This document shows positions 33,552 through 42,764 of a DNA stretch of 64,000 nt, piece after piece. Source of the stretch: Priestia megaterium (GTDB lineage: Bacteria; Bacillota; Bacilli; Bacillales; Bacillaceae_H). Position numbers and translations under genes: made by a program. The notes beneath the pieces are model-generated. The model was given only the letters and a program-made list of their open reading frames with translations. It made no database searches and was not told where the DNA came from. Where the stretch lies: assembly GCF_009497655.1 (NCBI RefSeq), contig NZ_CP023317.1, positions 2,509,501 to 2,573,500 on the forward strand. Reading direction: 5' to 3'. Each line of letters begins with the position of its first letter. Positions within the stretch are counted from its first letter, which is position 1.

Positions 33552-35144
33552 TTATACAGGTGCTTTTTCTTCCTGTTCAGGATGGTGATCGTAATCAATA
33601 AGCGCTTTTGGAAGACCGGTATATTTAGCCCAATAATAAATCCCAATAGATACGACGGCTATGATAATTAAGTCTACAGGCGTATCGATTAAACCTTTCC
33701 CTCCGCCGAACGAACCGATATAAGAAATAAAGAGCATGATGATATAATAAGCAACTAGCCACCATGTTGATTTAATCTGCTGACGAAGACTTACTTCATT
33801 TTTAGGCACATATTTAGCAAAAATCAAATATATAACAAACATGACCAGTTGAGAAGTTAGTAGCCACGAAATAGTCTTCCATCCTGACCAGTACACAATA
33901 AAGGAAGCAAAAATAAAGGATAATGGACCAATTATACTCATTCCTCTTAATTTAAAAGGCTTTTCCAAATCTTTTGCGTTCACCATAAAGGCCGCTGATG
34001 AAATTGGTGCAATCGCGTAAGATAGAATAAGCGCAACAGAGCATACGTTTACGAGTGCATTCCACGAAGGAAATGGCAGTGTCCAAAAAATCGAAAGTCC
34101 TAATGAAAGCCATAAAGATGATCGTGGAATCCCTGTTTTTTTATCCACATGAGCAAACGTTTTAAATAACGTACCGTTACGGGACCAAGCATAGATAAGT
34201 CTAGATGTTGTATTCATAAAAATATTACCGTTACCACCCGGTGATAAAATAGCGTCTAAAATAACAAGTGTTGCTAGCCAGCCAAGGCCAAGAACAACAG
34301 CGATATCTTTAAACGGCAGTGAGAATTTATCTTGAATGCCGGACCAACCGCCTTTAATCATGTCAGATGGAATAGCTCCGATAAACAATACTTGTAGAGC
34401 AGTATAAATGAGAGCTGCTAGAATGATACAAATCACAAGAGCAATTGGAATATTGCGCTGAGGATTTTTCACCTCTCCAGCTACCGATACAATCGGATGA
34501 AGGCCTAAGTAAGCAAACATAACCCCGCCTGTAGCAATGGCGGCCTGGATACCATCAAATCCCCCGGGAGCAAACTCTCCCATCGTAAAGTTTCCTGACT
34601 TAAAATAAAATGCCAACGTTACAATTACCGTAAGCGGTACAAAATATTTGAAAATAGAAATGATAATATTCGATTTCGCAAATGCTTTTACACTCCAGTA
34701 ATTGAGTAAAAAGAATAAGCAAAGCAACACAAATTGTAGAATCCATCCAGATATCGTTGGTGAGTCAGATCCGGATTTTGTTAAACCTGGAAACCAGTAA
34801 GCCACATACTGTCTCACTGCTGTTACTTCGATAGCGATTAAACTAGTGTAAGCTACGATCGTAATAAACGAAATCATATAGCCTACAAGATGACCGTGTG
34901 AATAAACAGGATATCGAATAATTCCTCCTGTACGAGGCAAGGCAGCCCCTAGCTCAGCGTATACAAGGCCTATCAATAAAATAATAACTCCACCAATAAT
35001 CCAAGAAAAACTTCCTGCAGGACCGGCTTGCGTAGCGACATTACTAACGGCAAACAGCCAAGCGGAGCCAAAAATAGCCCCTAATCCAATCAATGTTAAA
35101 TCTAATAGGGATATCGTCTTTTTAAACGGACCTTTATTCTCCAT
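33552..35144 (-). CDS. APC-family amino acid permease
   Basis: A 530-residue transporter with about 12-14 hydrophobic segments. The APC hallmark sits in helix 1, LIGLGAIFGSAWLFAVSN (residues 17-34), followed by VYAELGAALPRTGGI near residue 62. It resembles YbeC-like members. The substrate is not determined. The start follows AGGAGG. A dyad with 8-base arms lies 40-80 bases upstream and could be an operator. Confidence 0.87.
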   Translation of the reverse strand: MENKGPFKKTISLLDLTLIGLGAIFGSAWLFAVSNVATQAGPAGSFSWIIGGVIILLIGLVYAELGAALPRTGGIIRYPVYSHGHLVGYMISFITIVAYTSLIAIEVTAVRQYVAYWFPGLTKSGSDSPTISGWILQFVLLCLFFLLNYWSVKAFAKSNIIISIFKYFVPLTVIVTLAFYFKSGNFTMGEFAPGGFDGIQAAIATGGVMFAYLGLHPIVSVAGEVKNPQRNIPIALVICIILAALIYTALQVLFIGAIPSDMIKGGWSGIQDKFSLPFKDIAVVLGLGWLATLVILDAILSPGGNGNIFMNTTSRLIYAWSRNGTLFKTFAHVDKKTGIPRSSLWLSLGLSIFWTLPFPSWNALVNVCSVALILSYAIAPISSAAFMVNAKDLEKPFKLRGMSIIGPLSFIFASFIVYWSGWKTISWLLTSQLVMFVIYLIFAKYVPKNEVSLRQQIKSTWWLVAYYIIMLFISYIGSFGGGKGLIDTPVDLIIIAVVSIGIYYWAKYTGLPKALIDYDHHPEQEEKAPV

Positions 35145-35184
35145 AAGCTTCCTCCTTTGGATGAATCATCACTTTTGTTGTTTT

Positions 35185-35225
35185 TTTTGACAACATTCAT
35201 ATATATTCGATAATATGTGTCAAAA
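35185..35225. promoter_or_regulatory. dyad upstream of APC permease
   Basis: TTTTGACA at 35185 and TGTCAAAA at 35218 form an inverted repeat with a 25-base AT-rich interior. On the minus strand it contains a TTGACA -35-like box. It may be an operator or a promoter pair. Confidence 0.4.
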
Positions 35226-35393
35226 TTTTTATTACTATACCCATTCAAAATTACTTTGAATCCCTTTTCTTGATTTCTACAGATTAATTAACAGAAAATT
35301 TTAAAAAATAACTCTTATATTCAAGACACACTAAAACTTTTTCTTCTCTTCTTTAATAGGTAGAATACTCAATAAATGAAAGGAGTTAGACAA

Positions 35394-36962
35394 ATGACTT
35401 TACCAGAAAATTTGCCTGTTGATTTTACAGCTTACAACCACTTAACATTCCTTCCGCTCGGACGCAAAAATAAATCGATTCGGTCCGTAGGAAGTAAACA
35501 TACTAAAGGGCTACTTGGACGTTTAAATGACTACTTTGAGCGAGCAATGAATGAGTTATCTCAAGAAGATATAGTCCTTTTTCAAACGTTCTTATATGGA
35601 AGTCATAGGGGCGGTTTTCCCGTCGCAATTGATAAAAATGAAGACGTTTATCCTCACTTTTGGAAACCAACTTCATTTCTATGGAAAGAATATAATAAGA
35701 ATCGCGGCATTCCTATTCATCATGATGAGTTTTATTCTCAAGATTTTACGGTTTTAACTAAAAACGAGTTGGAAAACTACCTCGGAAGTATTATGAAAGA
35801 TTACATGTTTTGCGCTAGGATACATGATTCTTCCAAAGAAGAATGGATTCAACATATTAATAAGTGTTTCTTCAAACATCCGCTCATTTCCCTTTATCAC
35901 CGAAATGCAGATGTGATTGAAGCAATTGAACAATCAAAAAAATCACCTTTGCTTTTTATTATGAAAAACCCTGAGCAAATTGCTTTTTGGCGCAATCGGA
36001 TTGAAATCATTATGAGACCTTTTCGATCTCTTCCTTACACCGCCTTTGAGAGAGGATTTTCAGATACGGAAGATACGGTATTAACTGTTCACGGAGAAAA
36101 CGAGATCATTCGCTTAACTTCAGAAAACAGAGGTCTCGCCGTAACATATGATGTTGCAAATGATGCTATTTCACTCGATGATGAGTATAATGTAGTGCTA
36201 GCAGCGAAACGCTTAGCTACAACTCAGCGGCAGTTCGAAGAGATTATAGATGAAAATGAAGAAGTGATTCAAAAACTTCTTGTCTTTTTTAAATGGAAAA
36301 GTCTTTTAAAGCATCATGAAGTGCACATCAAAGAAATCCAAGACAAATTGTGCAGCCTAACCACTTATCAACTTAATCAAAGACAAGTTTTACAGGTAAA
36401 CGATCCCTTTCTTTCCTTCATTCAAAAGGTATTACAAGTAAAAACACCGAATGCAAAGCTCGAAGTTGGTTCCATTCAATGGTTTTCACAATGGAATTTT
36501 CCAGATGTCACCCTGCTGCAGGAAACAAACAAATTTACATGTTGTATGGATCCAAACGAAATAGAAAAGAAACTGACAGAAATAAGCGCTAAGATAGAAA
36601 ATGAACTTCATAAGCAGCGTCAGGATCTGCTTTCGACTCCGCTAAAAATCGGTCAAATAACTTTTGATTCAAACCAAATGCTACGGTTACTAACACTTAT
36701 AGATACCTTAAAGAACACGGAAACTCAGCAGAGTTACGTACAAATTTTAGAAGGTGTTTCTACTAACAGCATTCGTCAAAAAGAGCTCGATAAAATACCC
36801 GCATTTGGATTGTTAAGTTCCGTAAAGCGCAAGCGCATCGTTACGTATTTACAAGAATTACAAAACTATCAGCTGCTAAAAAAAGAGAAAAAAGGATTCA
36901 GCCTCACTCCAAAAGGCGAAGCCATCCGACGTCTATTTGAAGAAGAATCACGGAGAATATGA
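35394..36962 (+). CDS. RQC-like DNA-binding protein
   Basis: A 522-residue protein that I recognise only in part. The last 75 residues resemble the RQC winged-helix of RecQ helicases, with the pattern ILEGVSTNSIR, then IPAFGLLSSVKRKRIV and LQELQNYQLLKKEKKGFSLT. This fits the stand-alone RQC-minor type found in Firmicutes. The rest has no helicase motif. The middle (about residues 265-400) is helical, with a CCMDP stretch. A nucleic-acid role is inferred from the C terminus. The ATG at 35394 follows AAAGGAG. The end of the gene forms a terminator stem. Confidence 0.6.
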   Translation: MTLPENLPVDFTAYNHLTFLPLGRKNKSIRSVGSKHTKGLLGRLNDYFERAMNELSQEDIVLFQTFLYGSHRGGFPVAIDKNEDVYPHFWKPTSFLWKEYNKNRGIPIHHDEFYSQDFTVLTKNELENYLGSIMKDYMFCARIHDSSKEEWIQHINKCFFKHPLISLYHRNADVIEAIEQSKKSPLLFIMKNPEQIAFWRNRIEIIMRPFRSLPYTAFERGFSDTEDTVLTVHGENEIIRLTSENRGLAVTYDVANDAISLDDEYNVVLAAKRLATTQRQFEEIIDENEEVIQKLLVFFKWKSLLKHHEVHIKEIQDKLCSLTTYQLNQRQVLQVNDPFLSFIQKVLQVKTPNAKLEVGSIQWFSQWNFPDVTLLQETNKFTCCMDPNEIEKKLTEISAKIENELHKQRQDLLSTPLKIGQITFDSNQMLRLLTLIDTLKNTETQQSYVQILEGVSTNSIRQKELDKIPAFGLLSSVKRKRIVTYLQELQNYQLLKKEKKGFSLTPKGEAIRRLFEEESRRI

Positions 36963-36990
36963 GATTATATCTCGCGTGATTCTTCTTTTT
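36940..36990 (+). terminator. terminator overlapping the end of the RQC-like gene
   Basis: AAGAAGAATCACG and its complement, with an inner GAGA/TCTC pairing, then T residues. Confidence 0.75.
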
Positions 36991-37122
36991 TGATTTTGAA
37001 GACTACTTTCTCTATTAAATGCTTATCATAATTAGAAGTCTCCATTCATATAATCATTACTAGATTAGCAAAGTCCTTCATACCTATTAGCCTGATGCTG
37101 ACATAGAGAGGAGATTTCGCCA

Positions 37123-38289
37123 TTGAAATCTAGTAATCGCGCCAATTTTGTAGTGTTAACATATAAGATGGTTCTTGTTATTTTATCCATTGTTTTAATG
37201 ACATCATCTATCATTGTTCTAGTGAGCTACTCAGCATTTAAAGAACAGTTCAATTCTTCTATTGTCTATCAAACGTTATCGAGGCATAAAGCAGAAAGCC
37301 TTTATTATTTGATGAGCCAGGAAAATCATCATTTTTCAACGGCTTTTGATAAAAATTACTCGCCTCCAGGTCTTTCTTCTACACTGCTAGAGTTATCAAC
37401 AAGTATTCGAGCAGAAGACGCGAGAAGCTTGTTTGGTTCAGAACTTCCTGGATTCAGTATTTATGACTCCAATATTATCATCGCCGGTGAAGGCACAAAT
37501 TTCACAAACTTCCCTAGAGAATCTGCACCGCCGTTAGATGAAACGCTAAAAGAAAGAAATTCTACTACAAAAGTTCAGCAACCTAAAGAAAACAATGGTA
37601 CGAATGCTCCAAATAATACAACTGGCGGAAAAAAGGTATTTTATATTTATCATACGCACAGCTGGGAATCTTACTTGCCTCTGTTAGGACTTGAAGGTGA
37701 TCCAGATGCTAATAAAGCTGTAGATAGCAAAACCAATATTAATATAGTCGCAAATATGCTAGGAAAAGATTTAGAGGCTCAGGGAATTGGAACAGAAGTA
37801 GATCAAACCAATATTGGACAGAAATTAAAAGAAAAAGGTTGGAACACCAATCAATCGTACGCCATGTCTCGTACAGTCATTGAAACGGCGATGACTGAGA
37901 ATAGAGATTTAACTTACTTTATCGATTTGCACCGAGATTCGCTTCGAAAAGATAATACAACCATTAAGATTAACAATAAATCGTATGCAAAAGTTGTGTT
38001 TGTTTTAGGGAAAGCAAATCAAAACTTTGAACAAAACTTAAAGATGGCAAAAGCGCTTCATGAAGGTCTTGAAAAGAAATATCCTGGGTTAAGCCGCGGA
38101 GTTATTGGTAAAAACAAATCCAGCGGTAACGGTGTATATAACCAAGATGTTTCTAAAAATGCGATTTTAATTGAAGTGGGCGGAGTTGATAATAACTTTG
38201 ACGAATTAACCAACACAGCAAAAGCACTGTCTGATGTCATTAGCCAATTTTACTGGCAAGCTGAAAAAGTAGATGCCCCTGCTCCATAA
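37123..38289 (+). CDS. spoIIP: stage II sporulation protein P
   Basis: A 388-residue SpoIIP protein, the amidase/endopeptidase of the SpoIIDMP engulfment machine. It has one N-terminal transmembrane segment (residues about 14-36) and the catalytic domain with YIYHTHSWESYLP near residue 177 and YFIDLHRDSLRKD near residue 265, both carrying the zinc-type His residues. It starts with TTG after GAGAGGAG. It removes septal peptidoglycan during engulfment in the mother cell. It normally follows gpr, which is absent here, so this may be a second spoIIP copy. Confidence 0.87.
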   Translation: MKSSNRANFVVLTYKMVLVILSIVLMTSSIIVLVSYSAFKEQFNSSIVYQTLSRHKAESLYYLMSQENHHFSTAFDKNYSPPGLSSTLLELSTSIRAEDARSLFGSELPGFSIYDSNIIIAGEGTNFTNFPRESAPPLDETLKERNSTTKVQQPKENNGTNAPNNTTGGKKVFYIYHTHSWESYLPLLGLEGDPDANKAVDSKTNINIVANMLGKDLEAQGIGTEVDQTNIGQKLKEKGWNTNQSYAMSRTVIETAMTENRDLTYFIDLHRDSLRKDNTTIKINNKSYAKVVFVLGKANQNFEQNLKMAKALHEGLEKKYPGLSRGVIGKNKSSGNGVYNQDVSKNAILIEVGGVDNNFDELTNTAKALSDVISQFYWQAEKVDAPAP

Positions 38290-38317
38290 AAAAAGCCCTC
38301 TTAACTGAGGGCTTTTT
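38288..38317. terminator. bidirectional terminator, end of cobI operon
   Basis: AAAAAAAGCCCTC and GAGGGCTTTTT around six bases. It ends both spoIIP (plus) and btuR (minus), the last gene of the cobalamin operon. Confidence 0.88.
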
Positions 38318-38855
38318 AAAATTCAATTCCTTTTACAGCAGGAATTCCTTCATCATAATAATGTTTATGAGGCTTCATTTCCGTCACAAGATCTGCTGCA
38401 TCCATCACTTCTTTTTTGGCAGAACGCCCCGTAATGACCAAATGCATATGCTCAGGGCGCTTTTGAATAAGGTCAATTACTTCGTGTAGCGGTAGCACAT
38501 CATCAATAGGAAATTTCTCGATAGCCAGTGCGTTATTTAACTCGTCTAAAATAACCACATCATATTCGTTTGAGAAGACTTTTTCCTTCGTTAGCGCCCA
38601 GGCTTTTTGCAAAGCTTCACGATGTTCAGGCGGTGTTTTTGTCCACGTAAAGCCGACTCCTGTTTGAATCATTTCAATTCCTATTCTGTCAAACATCAGC
38701 TTTTCGCCATATGTACGCTGAGGAGATTTAATAAATTGAATCATTAATACTTTTTGTCCGCGTCCCGTAGCGCGCAGAGCGAGACCTAAAGCAGCGGTTG
38801 TTTTTCCTTTACCGTCTCCGGTATAAATTAACGTAAGACCCCGTTTGTCTTTCAA
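38316..38855 (-). CDS. btuR: cob(I)alamin adenosyltransferase
   Basis: A 179-residue CobA/BtuR type adenosyltransferase. The P-loop is TGDGKGKTTAALGLALR (residues 12-28), with VVILDELNNAL near residue 95 and LVITGRSA near residue 138. It adds the adenosyl group from ATP to the reduced cobalt of cob(I)yrinate or cob(I)alamin. Last gene of the cobI operon, 31 bases after cbiY. Confidence 0.92.
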   Translation of the reverse strand: MKDKRGLTLIYTGDGKGKTTAALGLALRATGRGQKVLMIQFIKSPQRTYGEKLMFDRIGIEMIQTGVGFTWTKTPPEHREALQKAWALTKEKVFSNEYDVVILDELNNALAIEKFPIDDVLPLHEVIDLIQKRPEHMHLVITGRSAKKEVMDAADLVTEMKPHKHYYDEGIPAVKGIEF

Positions 38856-38886
38856 TCTAAAAACCTCTTTTTCTTCGAATTTCAGT

Positions 38887-39456
38887 TTACAGCCATGTTG
38901 TTTTTTCTGTAAACGATGTTCTAGCAGGCTCTTTCATTTTTGTAAGAGACTCTTCATTTGGGTAGCCTAAAAATACGTTTCCTACCACGACTTTACCTGC
39001 AGGCTTTCCGATAAACTCATACAGTCGCTCGTCTCGAACAAGACCAACTCCTCTTGTTCTCCAAACGAATCCAAGCCCTAATTCTTTAGCTGCTAGCCAC
39101 ATGGAATGAATCGCGCACGAAACCGCATATTTGTTATCTTCCGTGGCTTCTTCGTCTCCTTCAACTGTATCAGCTGTTACAACAATATGTACAGGTGTAT
39201 TTTTCACTGCTTTTAACGAACTTTCTACTAAATGAGGCTTTGTCGGAAAGCGCTCCTTTAGATACGCTTCAGCCAGTTCTTCATACTTCTTTTTTGCTTC
39301 TCCTTGAATCACATAAAAGCTCCAGGGCTCTCTCATTCTGTCATTTGGAGCCCACGTCGCTGCTTCAAGCAGCTGTTCGATTTTCTCTTGTTCGACTTCA
39401 CGCGGTTCATGATCTCGTACCGCTCTTCGTTCTTTTAGCTGTGAAATAATCGTCAT
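38887..39456 (-). CDS. cbiY: CbiY, nitroreductase-family flavoprotein
   Basis: A 189-residue nitroreductase-fold protein: an N-terminal RRAVRDHEPREV, then AATWAPNDRMREPW (FMN contact), and GLGFVWRT. It corresponds by position to cbiY in the B. megaterium cobI operon. Its role is not settled. Next to btuR, it could reduce cob(II) to cob(I) before adenosylation, or be a distant relative of BluB, though it is short for BluB. Its start follows AAGGAGGA. Confidence 0.85.
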   Translation of the reverse strand: MTIISQLKERRAVRDHEPREVEQEKIEQLLEAATWAPNDRMREPWSFYVIQGEAKKKYEELAEAYLKERFPTKPHLVESSLKAVKNTPVHIVVTADTVEGDEEATEDNKYAVSCAIHSMWLAAKELGLGFVWRTRGVGLVRDERLYEFIGKPAGKVVVGNVFLGYPNEESLTKMKEPARTSFTEKTTWL

Positions 39457-39476
39457 ATTGTCTCCTCCTTTTAACG

Positions 39477-40247
39477 TTAAAGCAGAATATTTTCCGCTCT
39501 TTCTTCAAACCATTTTATTTTTTCTCTAATTGTCACTACTTCACCTACAAGCACGATGGCAGGATGAGCAATTTCTGCTTTTTTTGCTATTTCTTCGATT
39601 GTGGCAAGCGTTCCCGTTACGGTGCGCTGATACTTCGTCGTTCCCCATTGAACAAGCGCTACTGGCGTATGTTTATCTCGTCCATGGTCCATCAACTGCT
39701 TGCATATATGAGGTAAATTTCCAACGCCCATATAAAACGCAATTGTATCTATTCCTTGAGCAAGCGCTGACCAGTTTAAATAATCTTTTCCTTTTTCTTC
39801 TCTTCCATGCCCCGTTACAATCGCAAAAGAAGTGGCATGATCTCTGTGGGTAACAGGAATTCCTGCATAAGCTGGAGCTGCAATTCCTGACGTGATACCA
39901 GGCACGACTTCGTAAGGAATTCCTTGAGTAGCAAGTACTTCAGCTTCCTCTGCTCCGCGGCCAAACACAAAAGGATCGCCTCCTTTTAAGCGCGTCACTA
40001 CTTTTCCTTGAAGTGCTTTTTCAACAAGCAGTTCGTGAATACGATCTTGGATGACTCCGTGCTTGCCCGGTAATTTCCCGCAAAAAATAAGCTCCGCGTC
40101 TTTTTTAGCATAGTTTAATAACTGTTCATTAGCTAAGCGATCATATAAAATGACATCCGCCTCTTGAATACACTCCATTCCATATACGGTTATTAGCTTC
40201 GGATCTCCTGGTCCGGCTCCTACTAAATATACTTTTCCAACTGTCAC
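39477..40247 (-). CDS. cysG(A): uroporphyrinogen-III C-methyltransferase
   Basis: A 256-residue SAM-dependent tetrapyrrole methylase (SUMT). It shows VYLVGAGPGDPKLITV (residues 6-21), then VTRLKGGDPFVFGRG near residue 83 and VVPGITSGIAAPAYAGIPVTHR near residue 110. It methylates uroporphyrinogen III at C2 and C7 to give precorrin-2. It is the CysG-A half only; the dehydrogenase/chelatase part is not in this window. The start overlaps cbiA by four bases. Confidence 0.93.
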   Translation of the reverse strand: MTVGKVYLVGAGPGDPKLITVYGMECIQEADVILYDRLANEQLLNYAKKDAELIFCGKLPGKHGVIQDRIHELLVEKALQGKVVTRLKGGDPFVFGRGAEEAEVLATQGIPYEVVPGITSGIAAPAYAGIPVTHRDHATSFAIVTGHGREEKGKDYLNWSALAQGIDTIAFYMGVGNLPHICKQLMDHGRDKHTPVALVQWGTTKYQRTVTGTLATIEEIAKKAEIAHPAIVLVGEVVTIREKIKWFEERAENILL

Positions 40248-41626
40248 ACGGCATCTCTTCTTTCTTTTTTTACCGCTTTACACTGTTCCACCCAGTTTTC
40301 TACCATCTTCGTAGAAGAGCCGAAATGAAAGTGCGTATAGCCGGCAATTAAATTATTGTTCATATAGCCTTCTTCTTTCATTCCTCGCATCCCTTTTGTA
40401 TCATAGGCAGGCGAAAACTCTTTCTCTGAATGAAAGGTTGAATAATGAAATTCATGGCCTTTAGCTTGTATATCGCCTTTAAATAAAAAATTCCCTGGCT
40501 TTCCCGTCACTTCTCGGTACCCTAAAGCAGCCAATTTTGTCTGCATTCTTACTTGTCCGGGAATAAGCCCCACCATTTCATGGCATGTATCATCTGTTGT
40601 GACAATAGCATCTGTTAAAAACATAAAGCCTCCGCACTCAGCAAGTGTAGGAATCCCTTTTTCGATGGCTGCTCGAACAGAATTTTTAACGTCAATTTGC
40701 TGAGCCAGCGTTTCAGCAAATTCTTCTGGAAATCCGCCTCCTATGTAAAGGCCATCAGCATCTTGCGGAACCGTCTCTCCTTTTAAAGGCGAAAATTCTA
40801 CAAGCTCTGCTCCGTAAGCTTTTAACAATTCGAAATTTTCTTCATAATAAAAGTTAAAAGCGGCATCTCTTGCCACAGCAATTTTCACTTGAGGTACGGA
40901 CGGCTTTGTAAAGATAGGATCATTAATTTCTATTTTAGGAGCTAAAGCCAGTTCATATACTTTTTCAATATCAATTGTATCATGAACAAGCTGCCCTAAC
41001 TGTTCAAAAAACGGTGTTAATTCTCCTCGTTCAATCGACGGGATCAGCCCGAGGTGACGTTCAGGAATCGTAAGATCATCGTTTCTTTTCAAGTAGCCTA
41101 CTACAGGGATATGACATTCCTGCTCAATCGCTGCCTTAACAAGTTTATAATGCCCTTCACTTCCAACTCGGTTAGCAATTACACCGACAATGTTCGCTTC
41201 CGGTAAAAATTGCTGAAACCCTTTTACAATTGCCGCTGCACTTCTAGCCATACTAGCACAATTGACAACTAAAAGGACAGGACTATTGGTGATTAAGCTG
41301 ATTTCTGCTGTTGTCCCTTCGTTCGTTAACGGATTTTTCCCATCAAAAAATCCCATAACTCCTTCCATGATGGAAATATCAGCGTCTTCACTAGCTCGAG
41401 CTACAATTTCCCTAACCATATCGTGTTCAAGCATCCAGCTGTCTATATTACGAGACGCTCGTTCTGTAACAGCCGTATGATACGTTGGATCAATATAATC
41501 GGGTCCGCATTTAAACCCTTGAACTCTATAACCAGCTTGTTTTAATGCCGCCATCAGCCCAATTGTAAGTGTTGTTTTCCCTACGCCACTTCCGGTACCG
41601 GCAATGACGAGTCTTCTGTTTGACAT
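40244..41626 (-). CDS. cbiA: cobyrinic acid a,c-diamide synthase
   Basis: A 460-residue ATP- and glutamine-dependent amidase. The N-terminal P-loop is GTGSGVGKTTLTIGL (residues 8-22). The C-terminal class I-like glutaminase domain has LYIGGGFPEEFAE near residue 316, LAECGGFMFL with the catalytic Cys near residue 348, and AGYTHFHFG. It amidates the a and c carboxylates of cobyrinate. The ATG at 41626 follows AAAGGAG; longer frames have no ribosome site. Its start is 13 bases after cbiG ends. Confidence 0.93.
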   Translation of the reverse strand: MSNRRLVIAGTGSGVGKTTLTIGLMAALKQAGYRVQGFKCGPDYIDPTYHTAVTERASRNIDSWMLEHDMVREIVARASEDADISIMEGVMGFFDGKNPLTNEGTTAEISLITNSPVLLVVNCASMARSAAAIVKGFQQFLPEANIVGVIANRVGSEGHYKLVKAAIEQECHIPVVGYLKRNDDLTIPERHLGLIPSIERGELTPFFEQLGQLVHDTIDIEKVYELALAPKIEINDPIFTKPSVPQVKIAVARDAAFNFYYEENFELLKAYGAELVEFSPLKGETVPQDADGLYIGGGFPEEFAETLAQQIDVKNSVRAAIEKGIPTLAECGGFMFLTDAIVTTDDTCHEMVGLIPGQVRMQTKLAALGYREVTGKPGNFLFKGDIQAKGHEFHYSTFHSEKEFSPAYDTKGMRGMKEEGYMNNNLIAGYTHFHFGSSTKMVENWVEQCKAVKKERRDAV

Positions 41627-41639
41627 GTTGTTCTCTCCT

Positions 41640-42764
41640 TTAGTCATATGGAATAAGCGCCACTGAAATGGTGACATTCCCTGACTTTTTCTTCACAAGT
41701 TCAAGCGTATCAGCACCGCTGTATAACATAGCAGCAGGTTCACTGACGCCATATGCACCTGTATATTTAAAGACTGTATCGGAAGGCTGTTCTATACTTA
41801 TGCTGTTTAGCTCTTGGGGCGAATAATAGACAAACTCCCAGCCGTACTTAAACGCCACTTCTAGCAGCCCTTCTTCATCTTTCTTTAACTCTATTGTACA
41901 TAATGCTTTTACACTTTTCATTGAAAACTGAAGTTCAGCAAGCGTTTTTTCAATAACGGTTTCAATTTCCGCTGCGCTTGTTCCTCTGTTGCACCCCATC
42001 CCAATCGCCAGTACTTTTGGACGGTAAAGAACACCGTTTTCTAAGATCGCTTCTTCTTCTTTTTTTAAATTGCGATGCGTTACGACCAAGGCTGCATGTG
42101 GCGATGCTTCGAGAGCTGTCTGAATCGATGAGTACGTTTTAATGTTAGCTGGAACAGGATGATCATAGTGCCACCAGCCCTTTTCACCTGATTCTTGAAC
42201 CACTGCTATTTCTTCTTCATTTACCACAGAAGCGCTGACAGGCGTTAGCTTTTCTGCGGATTCCCATACCCAGCCAAAACGCTTTCCAAATAAATCAACG
42301 GGAATCGTTTTTTGAACATCAGATGCTGTTGTAATAACAGGATGGGCCTCAAGAGCTGCCGCAACTTCACGCGTAAGCTCATTTGCTCCTCCGATATGAC
42401 CTGAAAGCACGCTGATCACATTTTCGCCTTTATCATCAATCACAACAACCGCAGGATCCGTTTTCTTATCTTTTAAAATAGGGGCAATCATACGTACAAC
42501 TGCTCCCAGTGAAATAATAATAATAAGTCCTTTATACGATTCAAAAAGAGAAGGCAAGAGCATCCGCACGCTTCCTGAAAACAGCTGAATGTTCTGTTCT
42601 CTTTCGTCTCCTTTTTCAAACTTGCTCATGTAATACACATCGGACTGCTGAAAAGTGCGGCCTAGATTTCTTGCAATTTCTACGCCATGCTTCGTGATGG
42701 CCACGACAGCATAATCCCCGCGCTGTGTAATGAGAGCTTTTTTTCCTTCTTGGAGTTGAATCAT
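41640..42764 (-). CDS. cbiG: cobalt-precorrin-5A hydrolase
   Basis: A 374-residue CbiG that opens the delta-lactone of cobalt-precorrin-5A and releases acetaldehyde. It shows the N-terminal AVVAITKHGVEIAR, the central SLGAVVRMIAP and SVLSGHIGGANELT (residues about 100-135), and the C-terminal ligand domain with LAIGMGCNRGTS near residue 270. Its start overlaps the stop of cbiF by four bases, so the two consecutive pathway enzymes are coupled. Confidence 0.93.
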   Translation of the reverse strand: MIQLQEGKKALITQRGDYAVVAITKHGVEIARNLGRTFQQSDVYYMSKFEKGDEREQNIQLFSGSVRMLLPSLFESYKGLIIIISLGAVVRMIAPILKDKKTDPAVVVIDDKGENVISVLSGHIGGANELTREVAAALEAHPVITTASDVQKTIPVDLFGKRFGWVWESAEKLTPVSASVVNEEEIAVVQESGEKGWWHYDHPVPANIKTYSSIQTALEASPHAALVVTHRNLKKEEEAILENGVLYRPKVLAIGMGCNRGTSAAEIETVIEKTLAELQFSMKSVKALCTIELKKDEEGLLEVAFKYGWEFVYYSPQELNSISIEQPSDTVFKYTGAYGVSEPAAMLYSGADTLELVKKKSGNVTISVALIPYD

